A DNA stretch of 64,000 nt from Apostichopus japonicus (Eukaryota > Echinodermata > Holothuroidea > Aspidochirotida > Stichopodidae): assembly GCF_037975245.1 (NCBI RefSeq), contig NC_092574.1, forward strand, positions 14,715,213-14,779,212. Reading direction: 5' to 3'. The first letter of the stretch is position 1. Every line of letters starts with the position of its first letter. Below, piece by piece: positions 35,001 through 57,894 of the stretch. The notes beneath the pieces are model-generated. The model ran no database searches and had not been told where the DNA came from. It saw only the letters and a program-made list of their open reading frames with translations. The position numbers and the translations under genes are program-made.

Positions 35001-37889
35001 CTGGTTCTCAAAAGTATCTACATGTATACTGTATTGGATAGAAGCTTTATATTTTAGTATATGCTGGCCCGGTGACTTGACAAGAACAAATTGCGTCATA
35101 GGGTAAAAGTGTTTATTTTCGACCTTTTCTGAGCGACTTATAGCAAAACGCATGGGCAAATTACAGTCAGTGCTGCATGTCGCTTGTCCTTTAAACAATT
35201 CATATCTTGCAAATGAAATTTGTAGGAATTTTACGTAAATTTTAACGTGCCTGTTTCTAGTTTTGTTTCTATTCTATCAGTCAAAGCAACCAGGCCATGT
35301 TTGCCTCTGACTTAGGCCTGTTTTTTTAATTCGCCATTAACAATATTTTATAAATTAAATCAATTTATTTTCTCTTCAGATATCAGCCCGAATTCCTGAG
35401 AGATGACTTTGATTTGAAGTTAATGCTTTTCATGGTTTGCAAAGACGACAAGACCGAAAACGTTGCGGTAAGAAACATCCAAGTGTTTCTAAGATAATAA
35501 TCAGCTTTTTATTCATGTAACAATGATGGGTTCCTGTGTTAGTGTAATGCACGACGCCATTGCATAAAATGGGAGGGGGGGGGGGGGGATTCGGTCTCCG
35601 ACTGAAGTTTTCTGTCGGGAAGGATTAGATCACCTTTCGGGTCATGACGTCCTTCATAAAGGTTCATGTCCTCTATCTAAAGCAATCGGGTGAAGTTAGA
35701 ATTCTGTTCCCCTCCTTTATGAACGTCATGTGAACGTTACTACAATGTTATACAGTTGATAAAACATGATAGTTGGAAATAAAAATGTTTTCGAGTAACA
35801 CATGTCGCCATTATGTGGCATACTACGGTATCATATATCTTTGAGTGATGTTAATAGATTTGAAAGCAAAATGAGTGAGATTTAATTCATAAATTCTCAT
35901 AATTTTAGCAGATTAACCCTGCACTGTATCAAGATAAATGAAAAGGGCGAGAGCTATTTTCAGTGATTTTTTTTCTTTTAACATTCTCTTAGGGTTGTCT
36001 GGATGTGGAGACGTCTCAACGGTACATCGCCTACTACGACACGGAATTCATTTACGAATACACCACGGACGGCGAAAACGTGACGCGGTTTAACTTGACT
36101 GATATTGAATCCGAATGGAATCCGAACGGGAACGCGACAACACAACAGATGTTAAGTTACCATGGTTACGATAGGGACACCAGCATCTACCAAATGGATT
36201 TCACCAATAGTGCTCTCTCACAAGTTCGACTGGAATATACAATAACAACTGTATACGAGTAAGAACTTTGAAATCTACTGGCACAAATATCAAAACCCTC
36301 GTCACGTTACATCATCTTGGGGTGAGGAACGGGTGTTCACTGGGTCCATGGAAATGTAGAACATGGCCATTGAAAGATGATGTGCATCAATGGAGAACGT
36401 ATAGGCTATGAAACCCCACCAACCCTTCCTTTTCTCCGTTTAACCGGGCTTTGACTTCAACAGGGGAAAGAGGGGGGGGGGCTGTTTGCCCCTTTCTCTT
36501 AATGAAATGTACCCTTTCCCGTCTTGTTTTTGTGCCCTATTGTTAGTTTGAAAGTACTTTACCATTTTCTTGAAAATTAAAATATTTCATATGTTAAATT
36601 GCCCTATAATATTTTGTTGTACGAAATGCACGTTATTTATTTTGCCGGGAAGAATTTTGTCCCAGGCAGGTTCCAATCTGTATTCGTGGAATATGCAAAT
36701 GCAAGTACTAAAAGTAACTACAAGTAATTAAATTGGATCGAATTATTTAAACCATCCTCTTTACCACGCGTTCCACCCTCCATTATGTTTATATACATCC
36801 GATCCACGTCTTTCACTACAATTGCATGACAACTATGCGATTTATTATTTTAGCTCATGTTGTATTACCGCTGAAAAATGTTCTCATTTGCTTTTCTTTA
36901 CATGATTTCTCTAAACGCTAATCGATGCTCATAAAAATTGGTTTATGTCTCCGAGCTTAAATAATTATTGCATTCTTAATATTGACGAATAGAGGGAAAA
37001 AAGAGAGAAAACAAAAAGAGAAAAGGAAAGAAGAAAAAGCGAGGCGCCATTTAACGAAATTTATGGACAACAACGATTGAATTTTATTTTTTTTTATTTT
37101 TTACTTTTAGACTTTCGTTTTCAATATTTGATAGTTAATATACTACCTTATTCTTTCCCCTTTAGACTCATTGAAGCAAATACAAGGAGGAAGAGAAGTC
37201 AGAGCATTGTTCCTCAAGAGGAGAGTGAATTGATGATTTATAACTTTCATAATCGAGAGCGGAGAGACATCTGGACAGCCGTTCAGGAATCTCAAGGTAT
37301 AAAGAAAATCTATTCGATAACTCTCGTAGCGTAACGTTATCTTTAACACTATTTTTGTAGTTTGCCATATCTGCAACGGAAAGACCCAATTAAGAGTCCA
37401 TTTAAAGATATTAATAATATAAATAAACTATGAAACTTCGCTGACACGGTATGTATGGAATACTTTAAACAGGATATTTACTTGTGTGTATAGTCTGTGG
37501 GTAGGCTACTGGGGCGTTGCGATGAATCAACAGTTTGTTGGCAAACCTCGCTAGCTTTCCGAGAGGACTGTTACTTTGAATTAAAGAACAGAAAACTAAA
37601 ATGTTTTTTCTCCTTCTCATCAGCCAATACCGTCAGCCTCGAATCCTTGGGTTGTCCCGATAATTCCGTTTTTGAGGACCAACAGTGTTTATGTGTGATA
37701 GAAGGGGAAGGATATGACCTGAATACATTCTCCTGTCAACCAATGGATACGGAGGAAGTCGTCGAACAAATTGATGAAGAGGACAGTAACGAAGAAGAGC
37801 AAGCGATTCCATCCTCATCTCCATCTCGTATGGCTTCGTGTGTTATGTTCCTCTCTGCTATACTTATCTGTTTCCTGTACAATAATTAA
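29038..37889 (+). CDS. Unrecognised secreted/surface protein with furin site and anchored C-terminus
   Basis: Thirteen exons join in one frame to 704 residues: 29038-29226, 29806-30005, 30833-30984, 31307-31449, 31591-31728, 32181-32362, 32868-32959, 33692-33810, 34644-34792, 35380-35467, 35993-36258, 37166-37296, 37624-37889. All junctions are GT-AG. Residues 1-23 are a signal peptide ending ARA. The ectodomain is beta-rich looking, with many N-glycosylation sequons (NCT, NTT, NIT, NCS, NVT, NLT, NAT). Residues 580-583 are RRKR, a furin-type site. After it comes a small Cys module (C-x12-C-x-C-x14-C), an acidic linker and a hydrophobic tail (ASCVMFLSAILICFLYNN) with no cytoplasmic part, typical of a GPI signal. 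The layout recalls zona-pellucida-module proteins, but I cannot confirm their cysteine pattern. No function is assigned. Confidence 0.87.
30595..30668. repeat. Perfect 37-bp tandem duplication
   Basis: Two identical copies beginning GCCACCTTCGGATAAACATT at 30595 and 30632, in intron 2 of the surface-protein gene. Identity suggests a recent event or an assembly artefact. Confidence 0.93.
35643..35730. repeat. Imperfect inverted repeat in the surface-protein gene
   Basis: CATGACGTCCTTCATAAAGG pairs with CCTTTATGAACGTCATG about 50 bp away, apart from a 3-nt insertion. It lies in intron 10. Confidence 0.45.
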
Positions 37890-37975
37890 AGTTTCAACAG
37901 GTATAGGCCTACTCAACCTACCGTACTGTAGTGTTCTCGTCACACGTTATTTGAAGCTGAATCGTTTGACATTAC

Positions 37976-37981
37976 ATTAAA
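37976..37981 (+). terminator. Possible polyadenylation signal ATTAAA
   Basis: ATTAAA lies 87 nt after the stop codon of the surface-protein gene. It is the second most common animal poly(A) signal. No cleavage site can be placed. Confidence 0.35.
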
Positions 37982-39479
37982 ATACCATTTTTTAAGTATT
38001 AAATGTTGTAAACGTGTGAAAAACTTGTCCTAAGATTCGTTTCAAAAGCACGTTTATAACATAACCAAACTTGGTTCTGCAGTGTCTGAGACACGAATAA
38101 TTTGATGTTCCGTCTCTAATATTGATTGAAATTAATTTATGAATGTATTTTGTCTTTCAATTTTCTCTTCAAGTTGTTCTAAGGGGAAAAGTGTGTTAAA
38201 CACACGTTACAAACTTTCGTATTACAGTATCTTAGGTACAAGTAATTCTCGATGCTTTTTTTGTCACCCACATTTTGGGAAAATGTGTTTAACACAATAG
38301 ACTTTAAGAAAAATCTGCATTTCATTCTTTTGTTTAATATCTTTCTGCAACTATTTTCAACCCGCGACCGGGGCGCGTTCCCTTTTCAGCCTTTGATCAG
38401 AAAAACTATACATATAGGCAAAGAAGACGTTCACACCTGCTCATGGAAAAATCTAACCAGTCACATAAATTTGAAAATAATCCATGTCAGTGTTTAACAT
38501 ATTCTACTAATGTGGCACGTCGTGTATTTTGGTACAAACGCCGCCCTTATTTGCGTGTCACCCGAATCGGAAATACGACGGGCGCAGGTGAACGGGGTTA
38601 TTTTACCGATCAACAAAATGATTCCAAAATATGCTAACAACCCGAAGTGGTCACCTATTTAACGGCATTATACGCACCACAACCTTACATTCATTCCCGG
38701 TTAACCTGCCTTCCGGATTCGAATCAGATTTGTAATCTACCTCCACCTATTGAATGGATTTAGGGTTTCTGGTCTGCAAGTTTGCGTTTTTTTTTCTTTC
38801 GATATTTTCGAAAATAACTGCACTATATAGTGATCATATCAGGTAGAATTGTGGGCACCTTGACCTTTGAGGCAGTATTTCAGAAAGTGATCCAATGCTG
38901 AGACGTGGGTGTCCTGGAAGCAGGAAGGGGTGCGAAGTTTAGTACACTCTGCCTCGTTATTGCAAATGAGACAGCTTTGATATAACCTGGTATCCATCCA
39001 CGATAATCAGATGGATAGGGTAACAAATGACTTTGTTTCATACCCCAAACTGAGAAGAGAGATCTGATGACAAAGCAATCTACTTTGGTCCCTCAAATGC
39101 TTGAGAAAACGATTACGAAATCAGTTTCCATGCTGATGATGTTTAAAACAACACGCATTGACTTTATCCCAGAATAAACCAGAAAGCCAGTTAGCTTTGT
39201 GATTCCTTGCCATACTATTTGCTCAAAATTCAAAATACCTATCTGACTAATGTAGAACAAGTGTGTAAAATTTGTCCCAAGATTTAAGTGGGAACCAGAA
39301 AAGAATTTGTATCAATCCCTTGTGGGCATCAACCATGTCATTCACTCATAAGGATTTTAAAGTATAGAATTTTAAAACTAAACTGTTTCAATATTCAGAA
39401 AGAAGAGTTTTCTTATGTGAAATATAGCCAACATTTTCCAATTTGAGCTAATTCCTGTAATAATTGTTGAGAGTTACAT

Positions 39480-39849
39480 CAGTGGCGGAGCTAGGGGTAT
39501 TGGACAGAGCTATATACGGCTCTGGACACTATCTTAGCGGAGCGCCACCACTGGTTGGCGCGTAGCGTACAGAAATATTTTGAGTAAAGACTCCCTAGAT
39601 CGCCAGAAATGACCCGTTCTGGGCCTGGCTAATTTGCAGATAAACGTAGAATTAATAGGTGTCATCGCCAAATTACACCAACAACATGTGACAAATGTCA
39701 ATAAGTAGATGAGAGAGCAATAAAAAAAGTCAATAATCACGAATAAGTAAAAAGTGGTAAAGAGCTGAAAGGGCGCCAGCAGTCCATTTGAGTCCGTCGG
39801 GGGGGGGGGGGGGCATCCGCCCCCTGACTGTATGGACGCTCCGCCACTG
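39480..39849. mobile_element. Non-autonomous hAT-type DNA transposon
   Basis: The 370-bp element starts CAGTGGCGGAGC and ends GCTCCGCCACTG, perfect 12-bp terminal inverted repeats. It is flanked by identical 8-bp copies AGTTACAT at 39472-39479 and 39850-39857. An 8-bp target duplication and CAGTGGCG-type ends are hallmarks of the hAT superfamily. No transposase frame is present. Confidence 0.88.
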
Positions 39850-41649
39850 AGTTACATGACATTTTGTTATACACTGTGAAATATTTTTCAGTAACTGGCA
39901 AACTTTTCCACCATTTGAGAGAACCTTTTGACCCTTGAGCCAGTTTTTACCCATTTAAGATGGGTGAAACTGACTGGATGATTTAAGTGCACGTTTAAGA
40001 GTAGAGGATTTCATTACCTGGATGCCAGGTAGTTTCGTTGAAGACATATAAAGCTCCTTCTGAGAACTGAATTTGACCAAACTGTGTTTGACCTATACCA
40101 TTAGGATTCTTGCACTCACCAAGCTGGATCTCCATGCTAAGTATGAAGTTCGAGACAGATGTTCTTCTTGTGTTATCGTGTTTACAAGATGTTCAGACTT
40201 TTTGACCACCAATTTCAATACTCCACAAGCTGATTAAACAACTGTTCTTTATTAAAGTTTTTACGCTTTGACCTCTGTTGACCCCAAATGACCATTGAAC
40301 TTATATGCAGACAAAAAAAGGCTTCTTGTACTCAATAACAGACGTATCCAAATACCAAGTTAATCCACCATTAACTTTTGAGTTACCGTGGTTAGAAGCA
40401 AGTGTCGCATACAGGCACATCATCACGTAGGTTACTTTTGACTCTGGCAAGGAATCAAATAGGTTTCGTTGAATTAATTAAGAAGGAATTTAATCATTTC
40501 ATCGTCTGACCAATCACATTATGGACTATACAGACGTCATTTGTAAAAACGTTTGATCCTTTGCAGTAATAACGCGTCGGTTTTCCGAACCCAAAGTTGT
40601 AAAAACTTTCCATAAAATACCAATTAAACGCTATCAATAGCTATGACATCATAATATACACACGCAATAAATGGCTGCCACCTTAGTAGGTATATGCAGA
40701 AAAATGAATGGACAAAACATGTTTCACATGAAAATCATTTATATTTCAATATCGGGAACGAAATTTCAAATTTATTGGATAAAAAACAATAAATATTTGA
40801 ATTAACTGGCTGTGAGAAAATGGAAGAGTTTACCGGTACCATTTAATGCTCAGTTAATGAAATGAATTTTGCTTTAGAACCTACGTAACGTTCAAAGATG
40901 GCGTTACAAACCACGGGCACATTCCTCCGTAAATGTGACTTTTGTGTTGAATTAGTCACAATGTGAATATGAACAATGCTACACTGTCATGGGAAAGAAG
41001 TGTGGTACATGAAAAGACAACTTCTGCATTGATCCACCAAAAATTCTCATCAGGAACGATGGAGTTGTTTTTAAACCCAAAAATTTGAAAAAGGCCATCT
41101 AATAAAGCATTGAATAAAATTTGTGGGACACAAAAATGGTTGAGCATTATAATAAACGTTTTTAACAATAGGAGCAATCAGAAGCATAAAAAGTGTGATT
41201 GCATTAGTCAGACCGAATGTCTAAATAATTATGTAAGCTTGGTGAAAGTTACAACCCCAAATGTAATAAACGGGTTTACTTCGTCTGCCAAAATTTCATC
41301 ACTACGGCGGCTGTTTGACTGACCAATCATTAATAAGTGGGTTTCAAAAGAGTTGGACTTTTTGCAGGGGTTTGGGAATAATGGCGTAATCGTTTCTACC
41401 TGAAATTGGCCGAGACTACGCAAGGACTTGAAATATGCGGACATGTTTTTGTATATTCGCCAGTAATGAAATACGTTTAATTATAAGGCTTGTAGTTTGA
41501 CTACAGCGGAGGGGGGTTATGCAGGTAGCTAATGGCACACAAAATTTATGAAAGATATTGGAAATGTTCGGCCATAGAACGCTAATCTCAAATGATTTAT
41601 AACTTGACAATGAAAAGTAGAAATACTAAATCTGTTAAAGTTAGAGAAT

Positions 41650-41687
41650 CCTGACGTTTCTCTCTTAGTAGGATCACCTTCAGAGGC
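41650..41687 (-). repeat. Decayed copy of the GAAACGTCAGG hammerhead-like motif
   Basis: The minus strand reads GCCTCTGAAGG, a degenerate stem II around GATCCTACTA, then GAAACGTCAGG. It is the same family as the palindrome at 2381 but single, with A9 changed to G and stem II eroded. Confidence 0.4.
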
Positions 41688-44600
41688 TTACTATAACAAA
41701 TCCTCTCTGATCTGAGTTATATTAAACATCCCGATTCAGCATGATTTCCCTATATGGACAATAAGGAATGGGTAAGGGGGTCCATCAGCATAGGACATAG
41801 GCACCAGTGAACATTAACTCGGGAACCTTTAGCAAAACAAACCATTTATGACACAGAGCATCACATAGATAGTCCAAACCTGACTCACATTACTCTTGCC
41901 CTTCCAAAAAACATTTATCACCCCCTCCCCTGCCACCCCCTTCAACTCTCACATTTGTAATGAAGAATCGTTGAATAGGATATAAGTTAAACAGCTCAGC
42001 AACCCTACAAGTGTGTAATTTCAGTTCCAACCTTTCTCCCACACGTAATGATAAGGGTACCATTTCCACCACACTGTTATCTTTCATGAATCTCATTGCC
42101 CTGGAGCTGTTATTTATTTTGATGAAGCCCATAAATCTGCATTTAGCATGGATCTACATTAAATCTGCTGGTAACTGGTCTTCTAGTACCAGTACAATTA
42201 CATGAGAACTAAGAAAAACAATTCCCCTCAGTATGAGAACACGTATGAGTACAAGGCTTAAATCGCAAACTACCAGAACAATACACATTTCTGTGGTTAG
42301 TACCTATACTAGATATCTAAGTCTGAGTACTGGGCTTGTAGCCAGGCAGGGGGTACTACCCCATACATACTACTGTGCCCCACATTTGAGCTATTATCAT
42401 TTCCAAAAAGAAAAGTTACAGGATACTAAATATTATGCCCATACTTAGAATGTTGATGCCCCTCCTTGAACTATTGATACCCAATTTTTTTTACCCCCAC
42501 CCCCCCCCCCCTCAAGTCAGAATTCCTGGCAACAGGCATGACAAGTACATGACAAATCCATGAGGCAGAATATGAGTACAGGCAACTATGTTAGAATACA
42601 ATAAGTCTGGGTGGTTCTACAATCCACCTTATACAAGTAAAACAATACCGCTGAAAAGTGATGACATCTCATCTTACTTGGCACAGCAAAATAATTACAC
42701 CAGGAATGATGGAAAAAAAGACACGAAATTAAAAGGTTTACAAATGAAACAATAAACCATTAAATTAACTTTGCTGTATTAGACCAACAGTTCATAAATA
42801 TTTTCTCTAAATTTACAGTTTGCAGCAACATGGATTTCTCAGTTGGTTTTGACCGGGAGCCAATTACGTGTGAATATAACATGGCTTAGACAGAATGATG
42901 TTAAAGCTACTCAACTCTAAAGTAAAACACAACTTTACTTGTACGGTACCAGAAAACATGAAAGTAATGAGCCTTACCTTCCAAAATTTTACAGGTACAA
43001 CATTATTATACAAGATGACTATATGCTGTATCAACATTCCCTTCCCAAGACATTCTGTGTCTTTGTCAGGAAAAACAATACATCACCATTTGGAAATCTT
43101 TCCAAATTGGAATTCTCTTGTTTTGGAGTGTTGCTGAACCAGTTTTGTCCGTTTAACACTGATCGAAATTTCAGATCATATCTGACAATACTACAAATAT
43201 GTAATGGGTATGTGATGTACAAATCAACAGAATAGTTCCTCCTCACCCTTTAAATATGGAACAATACAAATTTTTCAATTTCCCTATTTGTTATAAGCTT
43301 ATTAACTTTAACGGTTCATAATTAATTGAAATGACTAGAAAAAAACTGACTACAAGAGACTACAAGAAACATTCCGCCTTCCCCCACTCCCTCACTGGCA
43401 TGAGCGGCCAGGTGTCTTGGAGCACGAGAGGATTTTGCTCGAGAAAATGCAAAGCAAGACTATGCATCCTACATGGTGGATATGATCTTTCAAATGTTCT
43501 ACATCTACTGCCACAAGAAACTTTCTGTTTGAATGTTCCTCTCTTTCAATATTTCACACAATTCTTCAAGGACAAATCCAGCACAAACCAACCACCATTG
43601 TGACCTGTTAAATTCATTTCAGATTAGAAGGACCATACATCTAAAAGGTCTTGTACGTCTTTCCCAATTTAATACATTCCATCTGGTTAACTTTTTTTAC
43701 ACCTGGTTCACATTGTTAGGCTAGATAACTCAAAGAGAGGCTTGCCAGCCTCTTAAGCTACCTGGCAGAAATGCAATTCTCTTCCAAAATATTAAAAACA
43801 GTTACCTAAAGTACTTCTACATGAATCTGATTAAAATATAAACTGTAATACAATTGAGTATACAAAAAACACTTAACTGTCACCAGTATTGCATCCATAG
43901 TTTCGTTTTCAAACTGTAGTTACGAAACGTTTCTAGACAACAAAGTTAGGTTGGGAGGGGATTGTCTGAGGTGCAGGGGATGTGTCTCCCCACCCCCCTC
44001 CCCAACACATGTCCATTTTTATAATGTTTAAAGTGCCCTTTTGTCATCTTAAAGTTGTTCTTTTGTTGAGAAATTAAGCAAGATGGAATTTTATTGCAAA
44101 ATCAAATAGTCATCAGAGAACGGATGTTTTGTTGAAAATCATTCAAAAGAGTGGAATTTAATAATGCACAAAAGGACCATTTCTTTTGAAATTTTGGAAT
44201 AAGTTCGTTGTTTGCCAATTCATATAAAACTCCAACTGCCCTTGGATGTACCACTGCTCCAAGAGTGAATCCTCTTCAGCCACCTCTGTGTCTCACGGAG
44301 CAAAAATACTCTCAGAGTGAACAGATGACGTCAAAAGGAGAAGCAAACACAACCATCATCCTTGGTAGGTATGTGATAGAGAGATTTGAGATGAAAAACT
44401 TTCCCCAGGCAAACCCCCCAAAATACCTTGTTCCATTTAGGGAGATATCAGTTTCAACATTCTTCAAAACACATGCCTAAAGAATTGACCAAGTCTACAT
44501 ATGACATCAGTGAACCACATCAGCTTGAATTTAATGTAGTTAATGGTTTCCTTCATTTCTGGCAGTATTTAGCCTCTATGATAGAGATGTCAATGTCAAT

Positions 44601-45008
44601 AGAGTGTCAATAATGTTTTACAGTCACCTAAGTGACAAAAAATGACAAGAAACCAAAGGGGAAATAAAAGCTTCCACCTCCTAGTGGCCCTAAGATAGCA
44701 ACCCCCCCCCAACCCCTTCCTCCCCTCCTGCCAACATCAATTTTAATCCTGATATCTTCCAAATAGAGAAAACATTTTCTTAGATACTTAGGGTTGTTAT
44801 TCATCACAGGGATATCTTTCAAATATAAGCCAAAGATGTTGGTTGGGCTTGTGCCTCCGATATCCGTGACTGACCATTACTCGCACACTCTAACTATATG
44901 CGGTGGATAATACTGATGACCTTTGACCATCCTTCTAGTTGATTTGTATAGCTATCATCACCATTGCACTGTCCTAATGGAATAGAAATTGGAATAGAAT
45001 GGGTTGTT

Positions 45009-54440
<9,432 letters not shown>

Positions 54441-54545
54441 TTTGAACTTAGGGAGTATTGATGTATAAAAATTACTATTTCCCCCCTGCCAAATATATCT
54501 GCTGAGTTGGCCAATTGCTAGTTCACTCACTGTAGTAGCGACTAC

Positions 54546-57500
54546 TTCCGAGCAGGGGCGTCAATCCGTAGTCACGGGTAGGGGGACAGAAATTATACAT
54601 ACAAACAAACATACATACGCACATACATAAACAGATACACCACACAAACACACATGCATACATATATATACTTATCGTTTATGCATGACTTAGAGCTCCT
54701 CTATAAAATCTGTAACAGAAAGATGCTACTGGTATTAAATTAACTTGATTGCTTTCTACCACAATTTATATATATTGTCATCTGGTGACCCCAAATGATC
54801 ACCATGAAAATCACTTTATGGGGGATGTAGTCTCAGTCCCACCTCCTACGTCTATGCATAGGCACTTTTCTATTCAAATAATTTTATGCCATCTTGAACA
54901 AGACAAGAAAAAAAGAAATACAAGAAAGAAATACATGATATATAAGTTCATATTTTGAGATTTGAGGACCCCTTTACCCTATGTCGCCATTAAGCCAACG
55001 TAGAATTGGAATACTTTTGAAGTTTATAATTTCTTTCTTGCTGTGCATGCGGCTTCCGTCCGTAATGTCACATAACTATAGTTTTTCATGTAAGTACTCG
55101 TAGAGAACTCGTCCTTAGCGAGTATCGAGTACCGGTACTGTAAATCGAGTACAAGGAGGAGTACTTTAGCATGCAAGTACGAGAACTGAATGATGAGTAC
55201 GAACACATTCTTGTCACCAACTGTGAGTATCGAGTAGTTACGAAAACGTACTCTCGTTGCTCTCGAGTATCGAGTACTATTTGAGTACTGCAACACCGGT
55301 TCACTCTAAACCATTTATCCACATCACAAAATTTCTGTTCCATTCAGTGCAGTTATCCTTTCAAGATTCTCTTATATATGCACTCATCTCTATTCTACAT
55401 GTATCGACATTTTCAATGTCTGGGCACATGATGTAACGAGTTTGAAAATATTTATAACCTTACGCCTATATGAATATTTGCTCTCCGATCAGAGATTATG
55501 ATTTTTGACGATCGATAGACAATTGGTACTTACACATTATCACCTACCGTCAGATAACATAACCATGTCTGGACCATATCTACGATAGCCAAAGTTTTGT
55601 ATGTACAGTAAACTCCTTTCATAGGAACTGGCCGAGGCCACGGATGGTTCGCATACATAAAAGAAAATTTGCATTTTGCATAAACTTATTCTATTTTCAT
55701 CCGGACTATTACATTGTGATAAATAGCCATTCTTACGCAAAGGTGATGCAGATACTATAAAAAAGTGTCTGTTGGAAGGGGAGGGGAGTGGGAGGGTGGA
55801 AAACCGTCGGAATTTAGTTTGGTAGATGTTAAAGTATCCTAAATAGGACCGTTAGCTAATTAATATTCCTCACATTTTCGGCCAAAGAACTCTCGAAAGA
55901 AAAGTCTAAATATCGATGGATTATGAGGTACATGGAACTAAATATGGATATTTGACTGCCTGCATATGACAATTCGTATGATAAAGAAAGATCAGTCACA
56001 TCCTGTGGAGTGCACCCCATATAGTTAGAAAAATAGGCGGTGGTGGGGTTGAAGTGGGGCAGCAGCAAACCCCTGTATACATGTCCGCCACTTTTCAAAG
56101 TGAGAGACCATCTGCGCCTCGTTCTTCCGCCAATGGTGCCACATCTTACCATCAGTTTAATGTCGATGTCTCGAGATGTTCATAACCGTTGCTATGTAAA
56201 ATGCAATGAACCTATTAATCATTTGTTCTCATTAAATTTTGCCTGTGTAGAGTCTTCTTTATACGATAAAAACACACATTCAGCATTCTCTACGTAACGT
56301 CACAGGTGGGTGAATGATGGCTGGTGGGACCTCGAGCCAGTTTTATGAGGCCCGCGAGACTGGTCGTCAAAGGACCTTTGATGCAGCCCGCGGAATCTTT
56401 AGCGAGGGAAAACCTGATATATATTCTTTGGGGAATTCGTTTATAGCCCGTCTGTGAATGTGATATGATATTTTAACATATTACTACGTGCAAATTGGAT
56501 AATGTATCCACTTTTGTCACGGAAGGAGGTTCTTCATGTGTTGCGCATTCCCTTTAAAAGGTAATATGTCAATATTTTGTCACGGGTGGACCGTGGAGGA
56601 GCTTCCTTAATTAAGTGTTGTGACACATGGATTGAGTAAAAAAGTAAACGGCAAGGAGACTATACATATATCGACTGGTAGGGTGATGGTTAACGAATCG
56701 CGATTAATTTCTCCGAAAATGGTTCTTCTTCATTCATTACCGGTGCTTTAATATTCAGGATAAAGTCTACTGCGACAGAAGCAAAGACATCGAGTGTTAA
56801 TAATGTCTTCTCCATAATTAACAATGTGCAACATAAATTTACAAATTATGCAGAAAAAGGATGAGAGCATGATGACGATAAATGAAATTCAAATTGTTTA
56901 TTTACACATATTTTTTAAATAGTTAAACTATAAACAATGAACTTTAAGTAAATAGTGCTTTACAGAAGTAATGCCTAACATACGTTGAACATGACAACAG
57001 TTCCCATGATGGTCATAGCACAGACCCCATTCTTTCAAGCTTCCACCACCATTTAAGTCTAAGCCTTCCCGTCATGGAAGTCAACAGCAAAATATCCAGA
57101 GGGTGCGGGTGGGAGGGGGGGGTGGAGGGGAAGGGGAAGTCAGTATTCCATAACCGGTTTAACTCCAAAAAATTAGCCCGTTAACCGACTCAAATAAGAA
57201 TAATTAAAGTATTTCCCTATTTAACGAGATGGCAGCGAGTTTTTACTCGCCACGTTTCTCACAGGATGATGTTTATTTGTGTAATTTGAGCTAAGAACAT
57301 TAGCAAAATGCAGATGAATTTACTATTTAAATGAATATCTGATATCATAGTATTCTAGATCCACTTCAGAAAAAGGGTCGTTTTGGCTGATTGACTGGTA
57401 TCAAGCCAGAATTTCAATTTTCACAGATATGATCCTGTGGAAAGTCATAACACCAACAATGAGTTTAAACAAAAGAAGCATCACTAGAATTAAAAAAAAA

Positions 57501-57699
57501 ATGTTTAACTAGAAAGTTACTATTTTGTGAGGTAGAGGAACCTGGTAAATCTGGGAGAAGAGGTATATAATATAGTGGATTTCACTGTCAATCTCCCTAT
57601 ACGTATAAACTGAGGTATAGATTCGAAGGGCAGAAGTGAAAAGTTACGAAATCTGAAGAATACATGATTCGTTAATTGAGCTCCGCATAACCAGCCTAT

Positions 57700-57701
<2 letters not shown>
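54546..57701. other. Intergenic region upstream of RNF121
   Basis: It contains the GAGTA-rich block, a hAT-like CAGGGGCGTCAATCC start at 54553 without a partner, and CA/TA-rich stretches near 54600. No gene was recognised. Confidence 0.45.
55085..55290. repeat. GAGTA/TACTC-rich degenerate repeat
   Basis: GAGTAC, TCGAGTA and their complements recur irregularly in about 200 bp upstream of RNF121. No clean period is seen. Confidence 0.5.

Positions 57702-57785
<84 letters not shown>
57702..57785. repeat. (AT)n microsatellite
   Basis: Uninterrupted AT dinucleotides for about 80 bp, downstream of the FG-GAP gene. Confidence 0.97.
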
Positions 57786-57790
<5 letters not shown>

Positions 57791-57888
57791 TAACCAGATA
57801 ATTAATATGGAAAACTAAAAAGTAACACATTTTGTAATAGATTTGAGCCATAGTTTAATAGCGCCCTCGAAAATTGTCCATTTATTGT

Positions 57889-57894
57889 AAATAG
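57889..57894 (-). terminator. Possible poly(A) signal of the FG-GAP gene
   Basis: AATAAA on the minus strand, about 560 nt past the stop codon at 58455. It is the nearest clear match I found; an AT-rich microsatellite follows. This is suggestive only. Confidence 0.25.

Larger units (their letters stand above)
37982..45008. other. Intergenic region between convergent genes
   Basis: About 7 kb that contains the hAT element, the decayed hammerhead-like motif and a single copy of the 26-bp repeat (42574). Small open frames lack splice structure or recognisable domains. Part of the right side is probably the 3' UTR of RNF121; an ATTAAA on the minus strand at 44742-44747 is a weak candidate poly(A) signal. 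Confidence 0.5.

Noticed and set aside
55856-56152. 98-codon minus-strand ORF and its plus-strand partner
   Set aside because: No recognisable domain, no splice partners and weak composition; probably chance.
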